Origin: an uncultured SAR116 cluster alpha proteobacterium
GTDB lineage: Bacteria; Pseudomonadota; Alphaproteobacteria; Puniceispirillales; Puniceispirillaceae
Assembly: GCA_902520885.1 (NCBI GenBank)
Contig: CABYPW010000002.1
Coordinates: 124,001 to 188,000 of the forward strand
DNA: 64,000 nt
Direction of reading: 5' to 3'
The notes under the pieces were generated by a model. The model was given only the letters and a program-made list of their open reading frames with translations. It was not told the origin of the DNA and ran no database searches. Shown here piece after piece: positions 44,285 to 55,232 of the stretch (its first letter is position 1; every line of letters starts with the position of its first letter). Made by a program: the position numbers and the translations under genes.

Positions 44285-47149
44285 ATGACAGAAAATATTA
44301 GAAAAATAAGCATACAAGGGGCAAGAGAGCATAATTTAAAAAATGTAAATCTTGAAATCCCTCGCGATAAATTAATTGTTTTTACCGGACTTTCCGGTTC
44401 AGGAAAATCATCTCTTGCATTTGATACAATTTATGCTGAGGGTCAACGCCGATATGTGGAATCACTTTCAGCTTATGCAAGACAATTCCTTGAAATGATG
44501 CAAAAACCGGATGTTGATCTAATAGAAGGTTTATCTCCTGCTATTTCAATTGAACAAAAAACAACCTCACGCAATCCTCGATCAACAGTTGGTACTGTAA
44601 CAGAGATTTACGATTATATGCGTCTATTATGGGCGCGTGTCGGCATTCCCTATTCCCCGGAAACAGGTCTACCAATTCAATCACAAACAGTTTCACAAAT
44701 GGTCGATATTTTAATGGATATGCGAGACAATAGTAGACTAATGATACTATCTCCAATCATCCGAGGAAGAAAAGGAGAATATAAAAAAGAACTAGCTGCT
44801 TTTCTTCAAAAAGGTTTTAGTCGTGTGAAAATTGATGGAACATTATATGATTTGGATTCATCACCTGCGCTCGATAAAAAGAAAAAACATGATATAGAAA
44901 TTGTCGTGGACAGAATTGTTCTAAAAGGAGACTCTGATTCACTGGCGACTCGTTTGGCTGACTCCATAGAGATAGCATTGTCTCTATCCGATGGATTAGT
45001 TTATGTTCAAGACGCAGAAACAAACCATAAGACAGTATTTTCTGCAAAATTTGCCTGCCCTGTTACAGGGTTTACGATTGACGAGATTGAACCTAGGCTT
45101 TTTTCATTTAATAATCCTTTTGGTGCATGCCCTTCTTGCGATGGACTAGGAGTAAGTAGTCATTTTGACGAGCAACTTGTTATTCCAAATACGAAACTTA
45201 GCTTACGAGAAGGTGCTTTAGCACCCTGGGCTAATTCCAGTTCAAAATATTATTTGCAAACGCTTCAATCTATAGCTAATCAATTTGGTTTTTCCATTGA
45301 TGTTTCTTTTGAAGAATTGCCGGATATTTATAAAGATATAATTTTGAATGGTAGCGGTGAAAAACCTGTTGAGATGATTTATGACGATGGAATAAGGTCT
45401 TATAAAACACTTAAACCATTTGAGGGAATTCTCCCAAATTTAGAACGTCGTTACAGAGAAACGGACTCTAATTGGGTAAGAGAGGAACTTGAAAAATACA
45501 GAAGAATTCAACCGTGCGAGTCTTGTGGTGGCAAAAGATTAAAAAAAGAATCGTTGGCCGTAAAAATATTGAATAAAGACATTTCAGATATATCTGCGTT
45601 ATCAATTGGGGATGCAGTAGACTGGTTTGGCGGCTTAAATAGTCATCTCTCGGCCAAAGACAAAGAAATAGCATCAAGGATCTTAAAAGAAATCAATGAA
45701 CGATTAGGTTTTTTAGATAATGTTGGATTAAATTATTTAAATTTATCAAGAAACTCCGGTACTTTATCAGGTGGAGAGTCTCAACGTATCAGACTAGCAT
45801 CTCAAATTGGTAGTGGTCTAACGGGGGTATTATACGTACTTGACGAGCCATCCATAGGATTGCATCAAAGAGATAATGATAGACTTCTTGGAACTCTTAC
45901 AAGACTCAGAGATCTCGGAAACACGGTCATTGTTGTAGAACATGACGAGGATGCAATACGCTGTGCGGACTTTGTAGTTGATATTGGCCCTGGGGCGGGC
46001 GTTCATGGTGGTAATGTTATTGCTACTGGTGTTGCTGAGAGTATCATGAGTGCTAGTGACTCCATTACTGGACAGTATTTATCAGGTATCAAGAAAATAG
46101 CTGTTCCAGAAAAAAGAAGAAAAGTTAATAAAAATCGACTTCTCACAATTAAAAAGGCAACTGGAAATAATTTACGATCTATATCAGTTGATATTCCTTT
46201 AGGAATTTTAGTTTGTGTAAGTGGTGTATCTGGAAGCGGAAAATCTACTCTCATTCTTGAAACATTATGGAAAACACTTGCTCGTGATTTACATAGAGCA
46301 CAAGAATTACCATCCAAATGCGAAAATATTGAGGGTATCCATCACTTAGATAAAGTTGTGGTTATCGATCAGTCTCCTATAGGAAGAACACCTAGGTCAA
46401 ATCCCGCTACTTATACTGGTGCATTTACTCCAATTCGAGAATGGTTTGCAGGATTACCTGAAGCTAAAGTTAGGGGATATACCCCAGGAAGATTCTCATT
46501 TAATGTAAAGGGAGGAAGGTGTGAGTCATGTCAAGGCGATGGCGTTATCAAAATTGAAATGCATTTTCTACCAGATGTGTATGTAACTTGTGATGTTTGT
46601 GAGGGGCACAGATATAATAGAGAAACTTTAGAAATAAAATTCAAGAGCAAATCTATTGCAGATATTCTCAATATGAGCGTTGAGGATGGCGTAAAGTTTT
46701 TTTCTGCTGTGCCTTCGATAAGAGAAAAGTTAGAGACTATGCTTCGTGTGGGTCTTGGATACGTAAAGATCGGACAACAAGCCACAACACTATCAGGAGG
46801 CGAAGCACAGCGAGTCAAATTATCTAAAGAGTTATCTAAAAGGGCAACTGGAAAAACTGTTTATATTTTAGATGAGCCAACAACAGGATTACACTTCGAA
46901 GATATTTCAAAATTATTAGACGTTCTTCAGGAACTTGTGAAAAACGGGAATAGCATTATTATAATTGAGCATAATTTAGATGTAATTAAAACAGCAGATT
47001 GGGTTATTGATTTAGGACCAGAAGGTGGGGTTGGCGGAGGTAAAATTTTAGCCACTGGAACTCCAGAACAAATCGCAGATAATCATGCCTCATATACTGG
47101 TAAATACCTAAAACGTATGCTCTCATACCGGCATGATAAGGCAAGCTAG
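44285..47149 (+). CDS. uvrA: Excinuclease ABC subunit A
   Basis: A 954-residue nucleotide excision repair ATPase. It carries two ABC modules: Walker [11 protein letters not shown] near residue 35 and [10 protein letters not shown] near 645, signatures LSGGESQR and LSGGEAQR, and Walker [13 protein letters not shown] and [11 protein letters not shown]. Zinc modules are visible as [16 protein letters not shown] and the second-half CESCQGDG with CDVCEGHR. The stop overlaps the trmFO start by one base. Confidence 0.97.
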   Translation: MTENIRKISIQGAREHNLKNVNLEIPRDKLIVFTGLSGSGKSSLAFDTIYAEGQRRYVESLSAYARQFLEMMQKPDVDLIEGLSPAISIEQKTTSRNPRSTVGTVTEIYDYMRLLWARVGIPYSPETGLPIQSQTVSQMVDILMDMRDNSRLMILSPIIRGRKGEYKKELAAFLQKGFSRVKIDGTLYDLDSSPALDKKKKHDIEIVVDRIVLKGDSDSLATRLADSIEIALSLSDGLVYVQDAETNHKTVFSAKFACPVTGFTIDEIEPRLFSFNNPFGACPSCDGLGVSSHFDEQLVIPNTKLSLREGALAPWANSSSKYYLQTLQSIANQFGFSIDVSFEELPDIYKDIILNGSGEKPVEMIYDDGIRSYKTLKPFEGILPNLERRYRETDSNWVREELEKYRRIQPCESCGGKRLKKESLAVKILNKDISDISALSIGDAVDWFGGLNSHLSAKDKEIASRILKEINERLGFLDNVGLNYLNLSRNSGTLSGGESQRIRLASQIGSGLTGVLYVLDEPSIGLHQRDNDRLLGTLTRLRDLGNTVIVVEHDEDAIRCADFVVDIGPGAGVHGGNVIATGVAESIMSASDSITGQYLSGIKKIAVPEKRRKVNKNRLLTIKKATGNNLRSISVDIPLGILVCVSGVSGSGKSTLILETLWKTLARDLHRAQELPSKCENIEGIHHLDKVVVIDQSPIGRTPRSNPATYTGAFTPIREWFAGLPEAKVRGYTPGRFSFNVKGGRCESCQGDGVIKIEMHFLPDVYVTCDVCEGHRYNRETLEIKFKSKSIADILNMSVEDGVKFFSAVPSIREKLETMLRVGLGYVKIGQQATTLSGGEAQRVKLSKELSKRATGKTVYILDEPTTGLHFEDISKLLDVLQELVKNGNSIIIIEHNLDVIKTADWVIDLGPEGGVGGGKILATGTPEQIADNHASYTGKYLKRMLSYRHDKAS

Positions 47150-48492
47150 TGACAAAAACTCTACACATTATTGGCGGAGGTTTAGCCGGTTCTGAAGCTG
47201 CGTGGCAGGCCGCTAAAATTGGCATAAATGTAGTTTTACATGAAATGCGTCCAATTAAGAAAACAGAGGTTCACAAAACACAAACTCTTGCGGAACTAGT
47301 ATGCTCAAACTCATTTCGTTCTGATGATCATTTAACAAATGCTGTCGGTGTTTTGCACCAAGAAATGCGAATGATGGATTCTCTTATCATGAGGATAGCT
47401 GATTTGCACAAGGTCCCTGCTGGTGGCGCGTTAGCTGTTGATAGAGATTTATTCTCTAAAGAAGTCGAACTCGCATTAAACTCTCACCCAAAAATAACTA
47501 TAAAAAGAGAAGAAGTTCTCTCATTAGATAAACCTGATTGGTCACAAATTATCATTGCGACTGGTCCTTTAACAGCTTTGCAACTTGCGAATGAAATAAA
47601 AAAGAAAACAGGAGAAAAAGAATTAGCTTTTTTTGATGCAATTGCACCTATTGTGTATTTTGAGAGTATTAATATGGACATAGCCTGGTTTCAGTCGAGA
47701 TATGACAAAGGCGAAGGTAAGGACTACATTAACTGTCCAATGAATAAATCCCAATATGAGGCATTCGTCCAAGCTCTCAATGCGGGAGAAAAAATGCTTT
47801 TTAGGGAATGGGAAAAAAATACGCCATATTTTAATGGTTGCATGCCTATAGAAATTATGGCCTCAAGGGGATTAGAAACTTTAAGATTTGGGCCTATGAA
47901 ACCAGTCGGATTAAAAAATGCCCATGACAATTCAAGTCCATTTGCAGTTGTACAATTGCGACAAGATAATCAATTAGGTACCTTATTTAATATTGTTGGA
48001 TTTCAAACAAAACTCAAATATGCAGAGCAGACTCGTATATTCAGAATGATACCAGGGCTAGAAAACGCGGAGTTTGCTCGACTTGGCGGTTTACATCGTA
48101 ATACATTTATTAATTCTCCTCACATTTTAGATAATCAACTTCGCCTAAAAACAGAGCCTAAAATTCGATTTGCTGGCCAGATAACAGGTGTTGAAGGATA
48201 TGTAGAATCTGCAGCTATTGGCGGAATGGCTGGAAAGATGGCTGCTTATGAAATAATAAATAAGCAATGGATTACACCGCCAGAAGATACAGCCCATGGA
48301 GCACTTTTATCACATCTGATAAGCGGTGCAATCGGCGAGAGTTTTCAACCGATGAACATTAATTTTGGCTTATTCCCACCTCTTACAGTAAAAAATAAAA
48401 ATTATAAAAGGTTGAAAGGTAGGGAAAGAAGGGTTGCCCACGCTTCACGTTCTCTTGCAAGTATGGAAAAATTTATAAAATATAAAAACTAA
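47149..48492 (+). CDS. trmFO: Methylenetetrahydrofolate-tRNA (uracil-5-)-methyltransferase
   Basis: A 447-residue flavoprotein that makes m5U54 in tRNA with methylene-THF and NAD(P)H. FAD motif [16 protein letters not shown] is at the start, followed by [18 protein letters not shown] with the conserved cysteine, and the late [17 protein letters not shown]. The GTG start overlaps the uvrA TAG stop by one base (TAGTG). Confidence 0.95.
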   Translation: MTKTLHIIGGGLAGSEAAWQAAKIGINVVLHEMRPIKKTEVHKTQTLAELVCSNSFRSDDHLTNAVGVLHQEMRMMDSLIMRIADLHKVPAGGALAVDRDLFSKEVELALNSHPKITIKREEVLSLDKPDWSQIIIATGPLTALQLANEIKKKTGEKELAFFDAIAPIVYFESINMDIAWFQSRYDKGEGKDYINCPMNKSQYEAFVQALNAGEKMLFREWEKNTPYFNGCMPIEIMASRGLETLRFGPMKPVGLKNAHDNSSPFAVVQLRQDNQLGTLFNIVGFQTKLKYAEQTRIFRMIPGLENAEFARLGGLHRNTFINSPHILDNQLRLKTEPKIRFAGQITGVEGYVESAAIGGMAGKMAAYEIINKQWITPPEDTAHGALLSHLISGAIGESFQPMNINFGLFPPLTVKNKNYKRLKGRERRVAHASRSLASMEKFIKYKN

Positions 48493-48501
48493 ATGAAATA
48501 T

Positions 48502-49143
48502 TTATTTTTTCAACAACATATTTAAAAACAATCGAAAAGGCAAAAACTTAAAATTTTTTAACTTATTTTGTTCTGTTAAAACTAGTAAATATACGCAAGA
48601 TTTGATAAACCCATCCTTACTTTTAATTAAACTAATTACATTCATTTCTCTGTATATAATTTTGTTCTTTATTAATTTTTCTAACTTTTCTGGATTATAT
48701 GCTATATATGAAATTAAAGAACCAAGAATATTAATGGATTCGAGCCTGTCTTGATTAGATAAGACGCAATAATAGTCGAAGATAGAACTCCAACATACCT
48801 TAAGGTATTCGTCTGAGCTATCAGCAAAGGAAGCTTTTTGAAAATTCTCAATTATAGAAAGAATCTTCTTTTTATTTAAGCGACCGTCACATATGTATGA
48901 AATAATTCTATCTGAAAGAGGGCTGTTATTTTTTTGTAATTCTGTGATGCAATCTATCCACCATTGAACTCTTATAGCTTTTAACATTTGCTCGGAAGGT
49001 TGTGTTACAGCATTTGTAAGATTACAGGATAAACTTAACAAATCCTGCAAAAGACCCTGATTAGAAGGTGATACAAAAGAAGTGCACAGGTAAAGAGGAA
49101 AGTTTAAACTCCTCAATTCTGCTTGTTCAACACGTAAGCCCAT
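48502..49143 (-). CDS. Squalene/phytoene synthase-family-like protein (NDUFAF6-like)
   Basis: A 213-residue protein resembling the short bacterial relatives of squalene/phytoene synthases. IRVQWWIDCI is the remnant of the IR-x-W-W helix of that family. The two Asp-rich motifs (DxxxD) needed for prenyl-diphosphate chemistry are not visible, so it is probably not a synthase. Mitochondrial NDUFAF6, a complex I assembly factor, belongs to the same group. The place between trmFO and a Mth938-like gene is typical for alphaproteobacteria. ATG 49143 is preferred to TTG 49146. Confidence 0.68.
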   Translation of the reverse strand: MGLRVEQAELRSLNFPLYLCTSFVSPSNQGLLQDLLSLSCNLTNAVTQPSEQMLKAIRVQWWIDCITELQKNNSPLSDRIISYICDGRLNKKKILSIIENFQKASFADSSDEYLKVCWSSIFDYYCVLSNQDRLESINILGSLISYIAYNPEKLEKLIKNKIIYREMNVISLIKSKDGFIKSCVYLLVLTEQNKLKNFKFLPFRLFLNMLLKK

Positions 49144-49151
49144 CAATTAAT

Positions 49152-49574
49152 TCAAGGAACAGCTATTAAACAAGCGACAACGTTTCTTCCCTCAGATAAT
49201 AAAACATTCCAAGTCCTGCAAGCAGATGAAGTAGACATAATATCAATCCCTATTGTAACTTGTTTTGCATAATCCCTCAAAGGCTGGTATAAATGTGTTG
49301 GTTTATCGCCGACTCCCACCAATAGCATATCTGGTTTTATATCCTTTATATGTGGATCCAATAATTCTTGAGATATTTCCGACGAACTAGATATTGGACA
49401 ATTTAATAATTTTCTTGGATATAAAATAATACTACCAGAAACAAATTCGTCATTTACCTGGAAACCGCCACCAAAATAACCACGTAATATCTTTAGCTTG
49501 CCATCCGACTCAAAGCTTTGAACAGAAATTAGTTTATTAATAGGAGCGTTTTGATTAGCCATCTGGATACTCAT
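49152..49574 (-). CDS. Mth938-like (DUF498) domain protein, NDUFAF3-like
   Basis: A 140-residue protein of the Mth938 fold. GSIILYPRKL, LLVGVGD and the C-terminal GIDIMSTSSACRTWNVLLSE followed by GRNVVACL are family features. The mitochondrial relative NDUFAF3 helps assemble respiratory complex I. It overlaps secF by 4 bp as the downstream gene, so it is co-translated with the Sec accessory genes. The bacterial role is unknown. Confidence 0.85.
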   Translation of the reverse strand: MSIQMANQNAPINKLISVQSFESDGKLKILRGYFGGGFQVNDEFVSGSIILYPRKLLNCPISSSSEISQELLDPHIKDIKPDMLLVGVGDKPTHLYQPLRDYAKQVTIGIDIMSTSSACRTWNVLLSEGRNVVACLIAVP

Positions 49575-50509
49575 TCTTCAAACTCTGGCTTCGAAACATT
49601 ACCATTATCATCCTCACCTCTATTTAGGGAAACATATGTAAGCACACCAGCCGCGATAAAAATAGAAGAATAAGTGCCAATAAACACCCCCCATAGCATA
49701 GCTGCAGAAAAATCTCGTAAAACAGGGCCTCCAAAAACAATAATAGCAATCAAAGCAAGTGCAGTGGTAAGAGAGGTCATAATTGTGCGTGATAATGTTT
49801 CGTTCAATGACTTATTAATAATATCATTTTGTTTCCAACTTTTATATCTCCTAAAATTTTCTCTAATCCTGTCAAATACCACAACGGTATCATTAATAGA
49901 ATAACCTGAAATAGTGAGAATAGCTGCAATTGTTGCAAGATTAAACTCAAATGATGTTATTGCAAAAAATCCAATTGTAGAAATCACATCATGACTTAGC
50001 GCAAGAATAGCTGCAATCGAATACTGCCATTCGAATCTAAACCAAATATATATCATGATGGCAATAAGAGCAGTAATTACAGCTAAAATACCTTTTTGCG
50101 TCAGCTCTGCGCCAATCGTAGGGCCTACGAACTCTGTCCGCCTTACCGTGTATTTATCAGAAATGAGTAAATTAACTTCCTTAATTACCTTAATTTGAGC
50201 TTGTTCATCTCCCTCTTGCTTTTGAATACGTATAAGAACTTCATCTTCTCCACCAAATAATTGTATCGACACCTCTCCAAAGGAGTTTCCCTGAAGCCCA
50301 TTTCTTAATTGCTGCACATCAGCTTTTCCAGATTTAGATTTAGCTTCAATTAGTGTACCCCCCTTAAAATCAATTCCAAGATTTAACCCTTGAAATAAAA
50401 ATGAACTTATAGAAAGAACAATTAAAACCGCAGAAAAAATAAATCCAAATTTAAAATAATTTAGGAAAATAAATGAAGGATTGTCTGGAATAAGTTTTAA
50501 CCTAAACAT
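49571..50509 (-). CDS. secF: Protein translocase subunit SecF
   Basis: A 312-residue RND-type membrane protein that works with SecD to pull preproteins across the inner membrane using proton flow. It has the first helix followed by LGIDFKGGTLIEAKS, a periplasmic domain and the membrane motif GYSINDTVVVFDRIREN. It follows secD by 13 bp. Confidence 0.95.
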   Translation of the reverse strand: MFRLKLIPDNPSFIFLNYFKFGFIFSAVLIVLSISSFLFQGLNLGIDFKGGTLIEAKSKSGKADVQQLRNGLQGNSFGEVSIQLFGGEDEVLIRIQKQEGDEQAQIKVIKEVNLLISDKYTVRRTEFVGPTIGAELTQKGILAVITALIAIMIYIWFRFEWQYSIAAILALSHDVISTIGFFAITSFEFNLATIAAILTISGYSINDTVVVFDRIRENFRRYKSWKQNDIINKSLNETLSRTIMTSLTTALALIAIIVFGGPVLRDFSAAMLWGVFIGTYSSIFIAAGVLTYVSLNRGEDDNGNVSKPEFEE

Positions 50510-50522
50510 TTAAGTTGTATCC

Positions 50523-52064
50523 TTAAATAACAAGTGTTTTGGGTTTGGTTGCATTTATCCAGAGTACAATTAACATTCTGGTAAATAGAATGGCGGTAAA
50601 TAAAGATGTTATAATTCCAATTCCCAGTGTAACTGAAAATCCACGCACAGGACCAGAGCCAAAGACATACAATAATATAGACGCAATGAGCGTGGTCAAA
50701 TTCGCATCAATAATGGTTGCGATAGCTCGAGAATACCCTGCCAAAATCGCATCCCTTATAGCTCTACCTCTTCGCAATTCTTCTCTTATTCTTTCAAAGA
50801 TAAGAACGTTAGAGTCAACTGCCATTCCCATGGTCAAAACAATCCCTGCGATGCCAGGCAAGGTCAGAGTTGCTTGAAGCAATGATAAAGCGCCAAGAAT
50901 GAGCATTAAATTTACTAATAATCCAACAGATGCCATTGCGCCATAAATTCCATAACTTAGCACGATAAACAAGATAACCAAAATTACACCCACGATAGCT
51001 GCTATTTGCCCTGCTGCGATGGAGTCAGCACCTAGACCAGGGCCAATTGACCTTTCCTCAAGAACAGTAAGAGGCGCTGGCAAAGCTCCTGCTCTCAGCA
51101 CAAGCGCAAGATCGTTGCTTTCTTGAATGGAAAAATCACCTGTAATCTGGCCATTTGCAAATATTTGAGCTCTGATAGTCGGAGCTGAGACCACCAAACC
51201 ATCTAGTATAATTGCGAAAGGGCGACCAATATTATTTCCTGTTACAGTAGCAAATTTTTTTGCGCCAATAGAATTTAAAGAGAAATTAATCGCAGGACTG
51301 TTATTTTGGTCAAACCCAGCTGAAGCAGTCTCCAACATATCACCACTGACCATTACCCTCTTCTCAACAACATAATATTGGCCATCGTTTGAAGAGGATT
51401 CAAGTAACACTGATCCCGGAGGAACTCGTCCACTGGATTTAGCCTCCGCCCCTGTGACCCTCATATCAACTAATTGAAAAGTGAGTCTTGCCGTTCTTCC
51501 AAGTAACGCTTTAACGCGCTCGGGATCATCTATACCAGGCACTTGAACTAATATTCTATCTACACCTTGTCGTTGGATAACTGGTTCCTTTGTACCATCA
51601 GGGTCTAATCGGCGACGGATTATCTCTATAGCTTGTTCGACAGTACGTGATTGTAACTCAATAAAACCGCTTTCACTAAAATTAATTCGAGTAGTATCTC
51701 CATTTGTCTCTACAACAAAATCATCCCCAAATTCTTTTAAAATATTGTCTCTTTTAGAATAATCATCATCATCTCGAATAACAAAACTTACTACATTATT
51801 GTCAGAAGATAATGATTTGAATTTTACCTTCTCTTCTCTGAGGGAGATTCTTATACCTTCAGCAATATCACTAAGTCTTTCAGATACTACCGCGTTAATA
51901 TCGGCTCGAAGTAATAAATGAGACCCACCTCTCAAATCTAGACCTAAATTTATAGATTTTCCAGGAAGAAAGGGCAATGATACTAAATTAGGCAACGCAA
52001 AAAGCAAGCCAGCTAAGAACACACTTAGAATAACGAACCGTTTCCATGCTTCAAAATGTAACAT
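50523..52064 (-). CDS. secD: Protein translocase subunit SecD
   Basis: A 513-residue partner of SecF. It shows LGLDLRGGSHLLLRAD after the first helix, the P1 periplasmic domain with RRRLDPDGTKEPVIQRQG, the P2 part, and the RND motif MGMAVDSNVLIFERIREE near the C-terminus. About six membrane segments. yajC is 58 bp upstream, giving the standard yajC-secD-secF order. Confidence 0.96.
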   Translation of the reverse strand: MLHFEAWKRFVILSVFLAGLLFALPNLVSLPFLPGKSINLGLDLRGGSHLLLRADINAVVSERLSDIAEGIRISLREEKVKFKSLSSDNNVVSFVIRDDDDYSKRDNILKEFGDDFVVETNGDTTRINFSESGFIELQSRTVEQAIEIIRRRLDPDGTKEPVIQRQGVDRILVQVPGIDDPERVKALLGRTARLTFQLVDMRVTGAEAKSSGRVPPGSVLLESSSNDGQYYVVEKRVMVSGDMLETASAGFDQNNSPAINFSLNSIGAKKFATVTGNNIGRPFAIILDGLVVSAPTIRAQIFANGQITGDFSIQESNDLALVLRAGALPAPLTVLEERSIGPGLGADSIAAGQIAAIVGVILVILFIVLSYGIYGAMASVGLLVNLMLILGALSLLQATLTLPGIAGIVLTMGMAVDSNVLIFERIREELRRGRAIRDAILAGYSRAIATIIDANLTTLIASILLYVFGSGPVRGFSVTLGIGIITSLFTAILFTRMLIVLWINATKPKTLVI

Positions 52065-52122
52065 ATACTGCCCTCATTTAGTACAATTACGCTAACTATT
52101 AAAAAATATCTATTATGTAGAT

Positions 52123-52494
52123 TTAAGACTTCTTAGTTTTTTGCAATGACTTTTTGGCTGGTGCTTTTTGCGGCAACGTTATAGTGCTATTGTTATCGAG
52201 TAGAGTGGTTACATTGGCACGAAGAAGATTTACATATACACCGGTTGCAATTTCAACCTCAATAGTATCTTTTTCTGCTACAGCTTTGGAGACTATGCCT
52301 GTGATACCACTAGAAATAATTACTTTATCTCCTTTTGAGAGCTTAGAAACCATCTCTTTATGTTGCTTTGCACGTTTTTGCTGAGGTCTTATCAGCATAA
52401 GATAAAAAACACCAAAGATGAGAACAAATGGAAGTAATTGCGATGCAATCATTGAAGGGCCGGCGGACTGTGCAAATGCAGTACTGATGAACAT
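52123..52494 (-). CDS. yajC: Sec translocon accessory protein YajC
   Basis: A 123-residue single-span membrane protein. The helix (LLPFVLIFGVFYLMLIRPQ) is followed by QQKRAKQHKEMV, LSKGDKVIISSGITG and a Lys-rich tail. The QQKRxKxH segment after the helix is the family marker. It starts the SecDF accessory operon. Confidence 0.93.
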   Translation of the reverse strand: MFISTAFAQSAGPSMIASQLLPFVLIFGVFYLMLIRPQQKRAKQHKEMVSKLSKGDKVIISSGITGIVSKAVAEKDTIEVEIATGVYVNLLRANVTTLLDNNSTITLPQKAPAKKSLQKTKKS

Positions 52495-52680
52495 GGATAC
52501 CTCTCAAATAATTTTTTGTTATTTGTACTATTTAAAACTTAATCATAACGATAATTCTCGAACAATAAACAACCTTATGTCTAACGTCTACTCCGAAACA
52601 ATATTTTTTCGTTTTGCAATGATAATATATATACTGATAGAGTAACATTGAATAACAACAATTACCTCTAAGAAAATTTA

Positions 52681-53550
52681 ATGACATATAAACTTGATTT
52701 AGAACAGATAACTATTTTACTTAGTCGAATGGCTGAAGCACTTGAGAGAATAGCGCCTTCATATCAATTTCCTGATAATTTAGAGAAAGCTGAGGGTTTT
52801 ATCTGGGAGGCACAATTGCGTAAACTTCAAATAATAGAGGAAATTGAGCGTTTACCTTTGTCGTGCTTACAAGGTATTGAACAACAAAAACGAGAATTAC
52901 TTGAAAATAGTCGTGCATTTGCAAGAGGATTAAAAGCTAATAACGCCTTATTGTGGGGGGCAAGAGGAACTGGAAAATCTTCTCTTTTAAAAGCGGTTCA
53001 TGGTCAGCTTCTATCTGAGGGACTTGATTGCGCCATTGTTGAGGTACAGAGAGAGGATATACAAGATTTACCCCATGTAATGCAGGTACTTAAACATAGT
53101 AATCGGAGGTTTATTCTTTTTTGCGACGATTTAGCATTTGAAGAGGCTGACTCTAGTTATAAATCTCTAAAAGCTGTGCTTGAAGGCGGTCTTTCCGGGA
53201 GACCTGACAATATCGTATTTTATGCCACTTCGAACAGAAGACACTTGATGCCTCGTCAAATGATAGATAATGAAAGAGGCTCAGCTATCAACCCATCTGA
53301 AGCAATTGAAGAAAAAATCTCTTTATCTGATAGATTTGGTTTATGGATTGGCTTCCATTCTGTTGACCAGGATACTTATTTGTCTATGATTGAGAATTAT
53401 GTTGGTTTTTATGAACTTCCAGTCGATTTGGAACAAACTAAGAGTCAAGCATTGACGTGGTGTATGGGACGTGGCCACCGTTCTGGCAGAACAGCATATC
53501 AATTTATTATACATTTAGCAGGTACACTTGGTATTACACTCAAAAAATAA
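52681..53550 (+). CDS. DUF815-family AAA-type ATPase
   Basis: A 289-residue P-loop protein. Walker A is GARGTGKSSL near residues 97-106 and Walker B is RFILFCDDLAFEE. LSDRFGLWIGFH and the closing WCMGRGHRSGRTAYQFI are typical DUF815 stretches. It resembles DnaA/Cdc48-like AAA proteins, but its role is unknown. It stands on the plus strand, opposite to the yajC and M23 genes that flank it, at a place where alphaproteobacteria usually have it. Confidence 0.87.
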   Translation: MTYKLDLEQITILLSRMAEALERIAPSYQFPDNLEKAEGFIWEAQLRKLQIIEEIERLPLSCLQGIEQQKRELLENSRAFARGLKANNALLWGARGTGKSSLLKAVHGQLLSEGLDCAIVEVQREDIQDLPHVMQVLKHSNRRFILFCDDLAFEEADSSYKSLKAVLEGGLSGRPDNIVFYATSNRRHLMPRQMIDNERGSAINPSEAIEEKISLSDRFGLWIGFHSVDQDTYLSMIENYVGFYELPVDLEQTKSQALTWCMGRGHRSGRTAYQFIIHLAGTLGITLKK

Positions 53551-53572
53551 ATTACTGAGATATTTTATTTTT

Positions 53573-54601
53573 TTATGATTTAATTACACTAGCCGGGTCT
53601 ATTGGTGTTCTATTCTGTCTAATCTCAAAATGCAACGTTGGAGACCCAACTCTACCCGTTTGCCCTACCCTTCCAATTATCTGGCCTGATGAAAGAACAT
53701 CTCCCTCGTTCACAAGCACTTCGGATAAATGGGCATAAGCAGAAATAATACCGCCATCATGCTTAACAAGAATAAGTGTACCAAAAGATTTTAGTCCAGT
53801 ACCTATATATGCAACAGTTCCAGGAGCTGTTGTTTGAATGTCTGAACCAAAACTAGCTGCAATATCCACTCCATCATTATGAACCCCTCGTTCTGCTAGA
53901 CCAAAAGGATTAATAATCTGACCTGATAAGGGCCAATTAAATGAATCACCCGCGACTAACTTGGGTGCAACAAAAAACTTTCTCTCAGTATTTTTTTCAA
54001 TAACTACTTGTTCATCCTCGATAGTAGAAAGAGAATCAGGTTGAATTTCAATAGCCAATATCTCTTCGCTAGGTGACGTCATTTCAAAAACTGAAAAATC
54101 TTTTACGTCTGGTAGTTGCAGAACCTGGCCAACTTGCAACTCGTATGGTTCTTTTATAGCATTTAACTGTGCAATTTCGAACTGATTCACAGAATATTGC
54201 TTTGATATTGAAAATAAGCTATCTCCCAAGCGGACTGTATGTGTATTTCTCGAAATAATTTTTAATACCTGCCCCTCAACAAGGTCAAAAGGAGCTTTTA
54301 AATTATTTTCAGAAATTAATTTATATGGAGTGACGTCGTATCGATTTACTATACTATATATCGTATCACCTTTTTGAACTGTAATAAAACCAGAGGGTGG
54401 CACGGGTAGTTTTTTAAACTGGTCTTGTCTATTTATAACAATTGCAGGAACCTTTTTACCCTCACTAACGAAGGGAAGATTTATATCTCCAATGACTGGT
54501 AATTTTCTTTCTGATGTCACACTACTACATCCAGAAAATCCGATAATTAATGTAAGTGGTATAAAGATAAATAAATGCGTATTTAACACTAATTTAAACA
54601 T
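53573..54601 (-). CDS. LysM/M23 lipoprotein (NlpD-like amidase activator)
   Basis: A 342-residue lipoprotein with lipobox near IIGFSGC. Two LysM domains (VQKGDTIYSIVNRYDVTP and VRLGDSLFSISKQYSV) are followed by an M23/LytM domain (HNDGVDIAASFGSDIQT, YAHLSEVLVNEGD, SPTLHFEIRQN). The HxH pair of active M23 peptidases is reduced to T-L-H, so it is likely a catalytically dead activator of cell-wall amidases, like NlpD. ATG 54601 lies inside the end of pcm. Acts at the division septum. Confidence 0.87.
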   Translation of the reverse strand: MFKLVLNTHLFIFIPLTLIIGFSGCSSVTSERKLPVIGDINLPFVSEGKKVPAIVINRQDQFKKLPVPPSGFITVQKGDTIYSIVNRYDVTPYKLISENNLKAPFDLVEGQVLKIISRNTHTVRLGDSLFSISKQYSVNQFEIAQLNAIKEPYELQVGQVLQLPDVKDFSVFEMTSPSEEILAIEIQPDSLSTIEDEQVVIEKNTERKFFVAPKLVAGDSFNWPLSGQIINPFGLAERGVHNDGVDIAASFGSDIQTTAPGTVAYIGTGLKSFGTLILVKHDGGIISAYAHLSEVLVNEGDVLSSGQIIGRVGQTGRVGSPTLHFEIRQNRTPIDPASVIKS

Positions 54602-55232
54602 CTGCAATTCCTGGTATCATGGGCACGAACCTTACAGAGATAAGTTTTTCTGTATGAATAACATCACCTTTTTTTGTAACTTTGGTCAAGAATTCTTTAC
54701 CTGGAGGGCCTAAAGGCGCAATTATGACTCCATCTGGTTTTAGTTGTTTAATTAATTCAAAAGGCAAACTCTCTACCTGACAAGTAATAATTATACGATC
54801 AAACGGTGAAACCTCAGGCCATCCACTAAATCCATCTCCTAACCTAATGGTTATATTTGTTAATTTTAGTTCTAAAAAACGATTACGCGCCTCTACAAAT
54901 AGGGGTCTATGACGCTCTATACTGTAAACTCGTCTTACCAATAGAGATAATATGGATGCCTGATAGCCACTACCTGTACCTATCTCAAGTACAATATGAC
55001 GGCTCTTTACATCAAGTGCTTCAGTCATTTTAGCAACTATATATGGCTGACTAATTGTTTGCCCACATGCGATAGGAAGAGACGCATTTTCATAGGCATG
55101 GCGCCTTAATGCTGAGGCAATAAATTTTTCTCTAGGAATAGTTTCAATAGCAGATAATATTGGAGAGGATAAGATAGCCTGAGACCTTAGCGCCATAGTA
55201 AGTTTTAATTTTTTTTCTAATAAATTAATCAT
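54594..55232 (-). CDS. pcm: Protein-L-isoaspartate O-methyltransferase
   Basis: A 212-residue SAM-dependent repair enzyme for isoaspartyl residues. ASLPIACGQTISQPYIVA is the substrate-binding segment, LEIGTGSGYQASILS is SAM motif I, and RLGDGFSGWPE and IAPLGPPG follow. It overlaps surE by 4 bp upstream and the M23 gene downstream, the classic surE-pcm-nlpD order. Confidence 0.94.
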   Translation of the reverse strand: MINLLEKKLKLTMALRSQAILSSPILSAIETIPREKFIASALRRHAYENASLPIACGQTISQPYIVAKMTEALDVKSRHIVLEIGTGSGYQASILSLLVRRVYSIERHRPLFVEARNRFLELKLTNITIRLGDGFSGWPEVSPFDRIIITCQVESLPFELIKQLKPDGVIIAPLGPPGKEFLTKVTKKGDVIHTEKLISVRFVPMIPGIADV

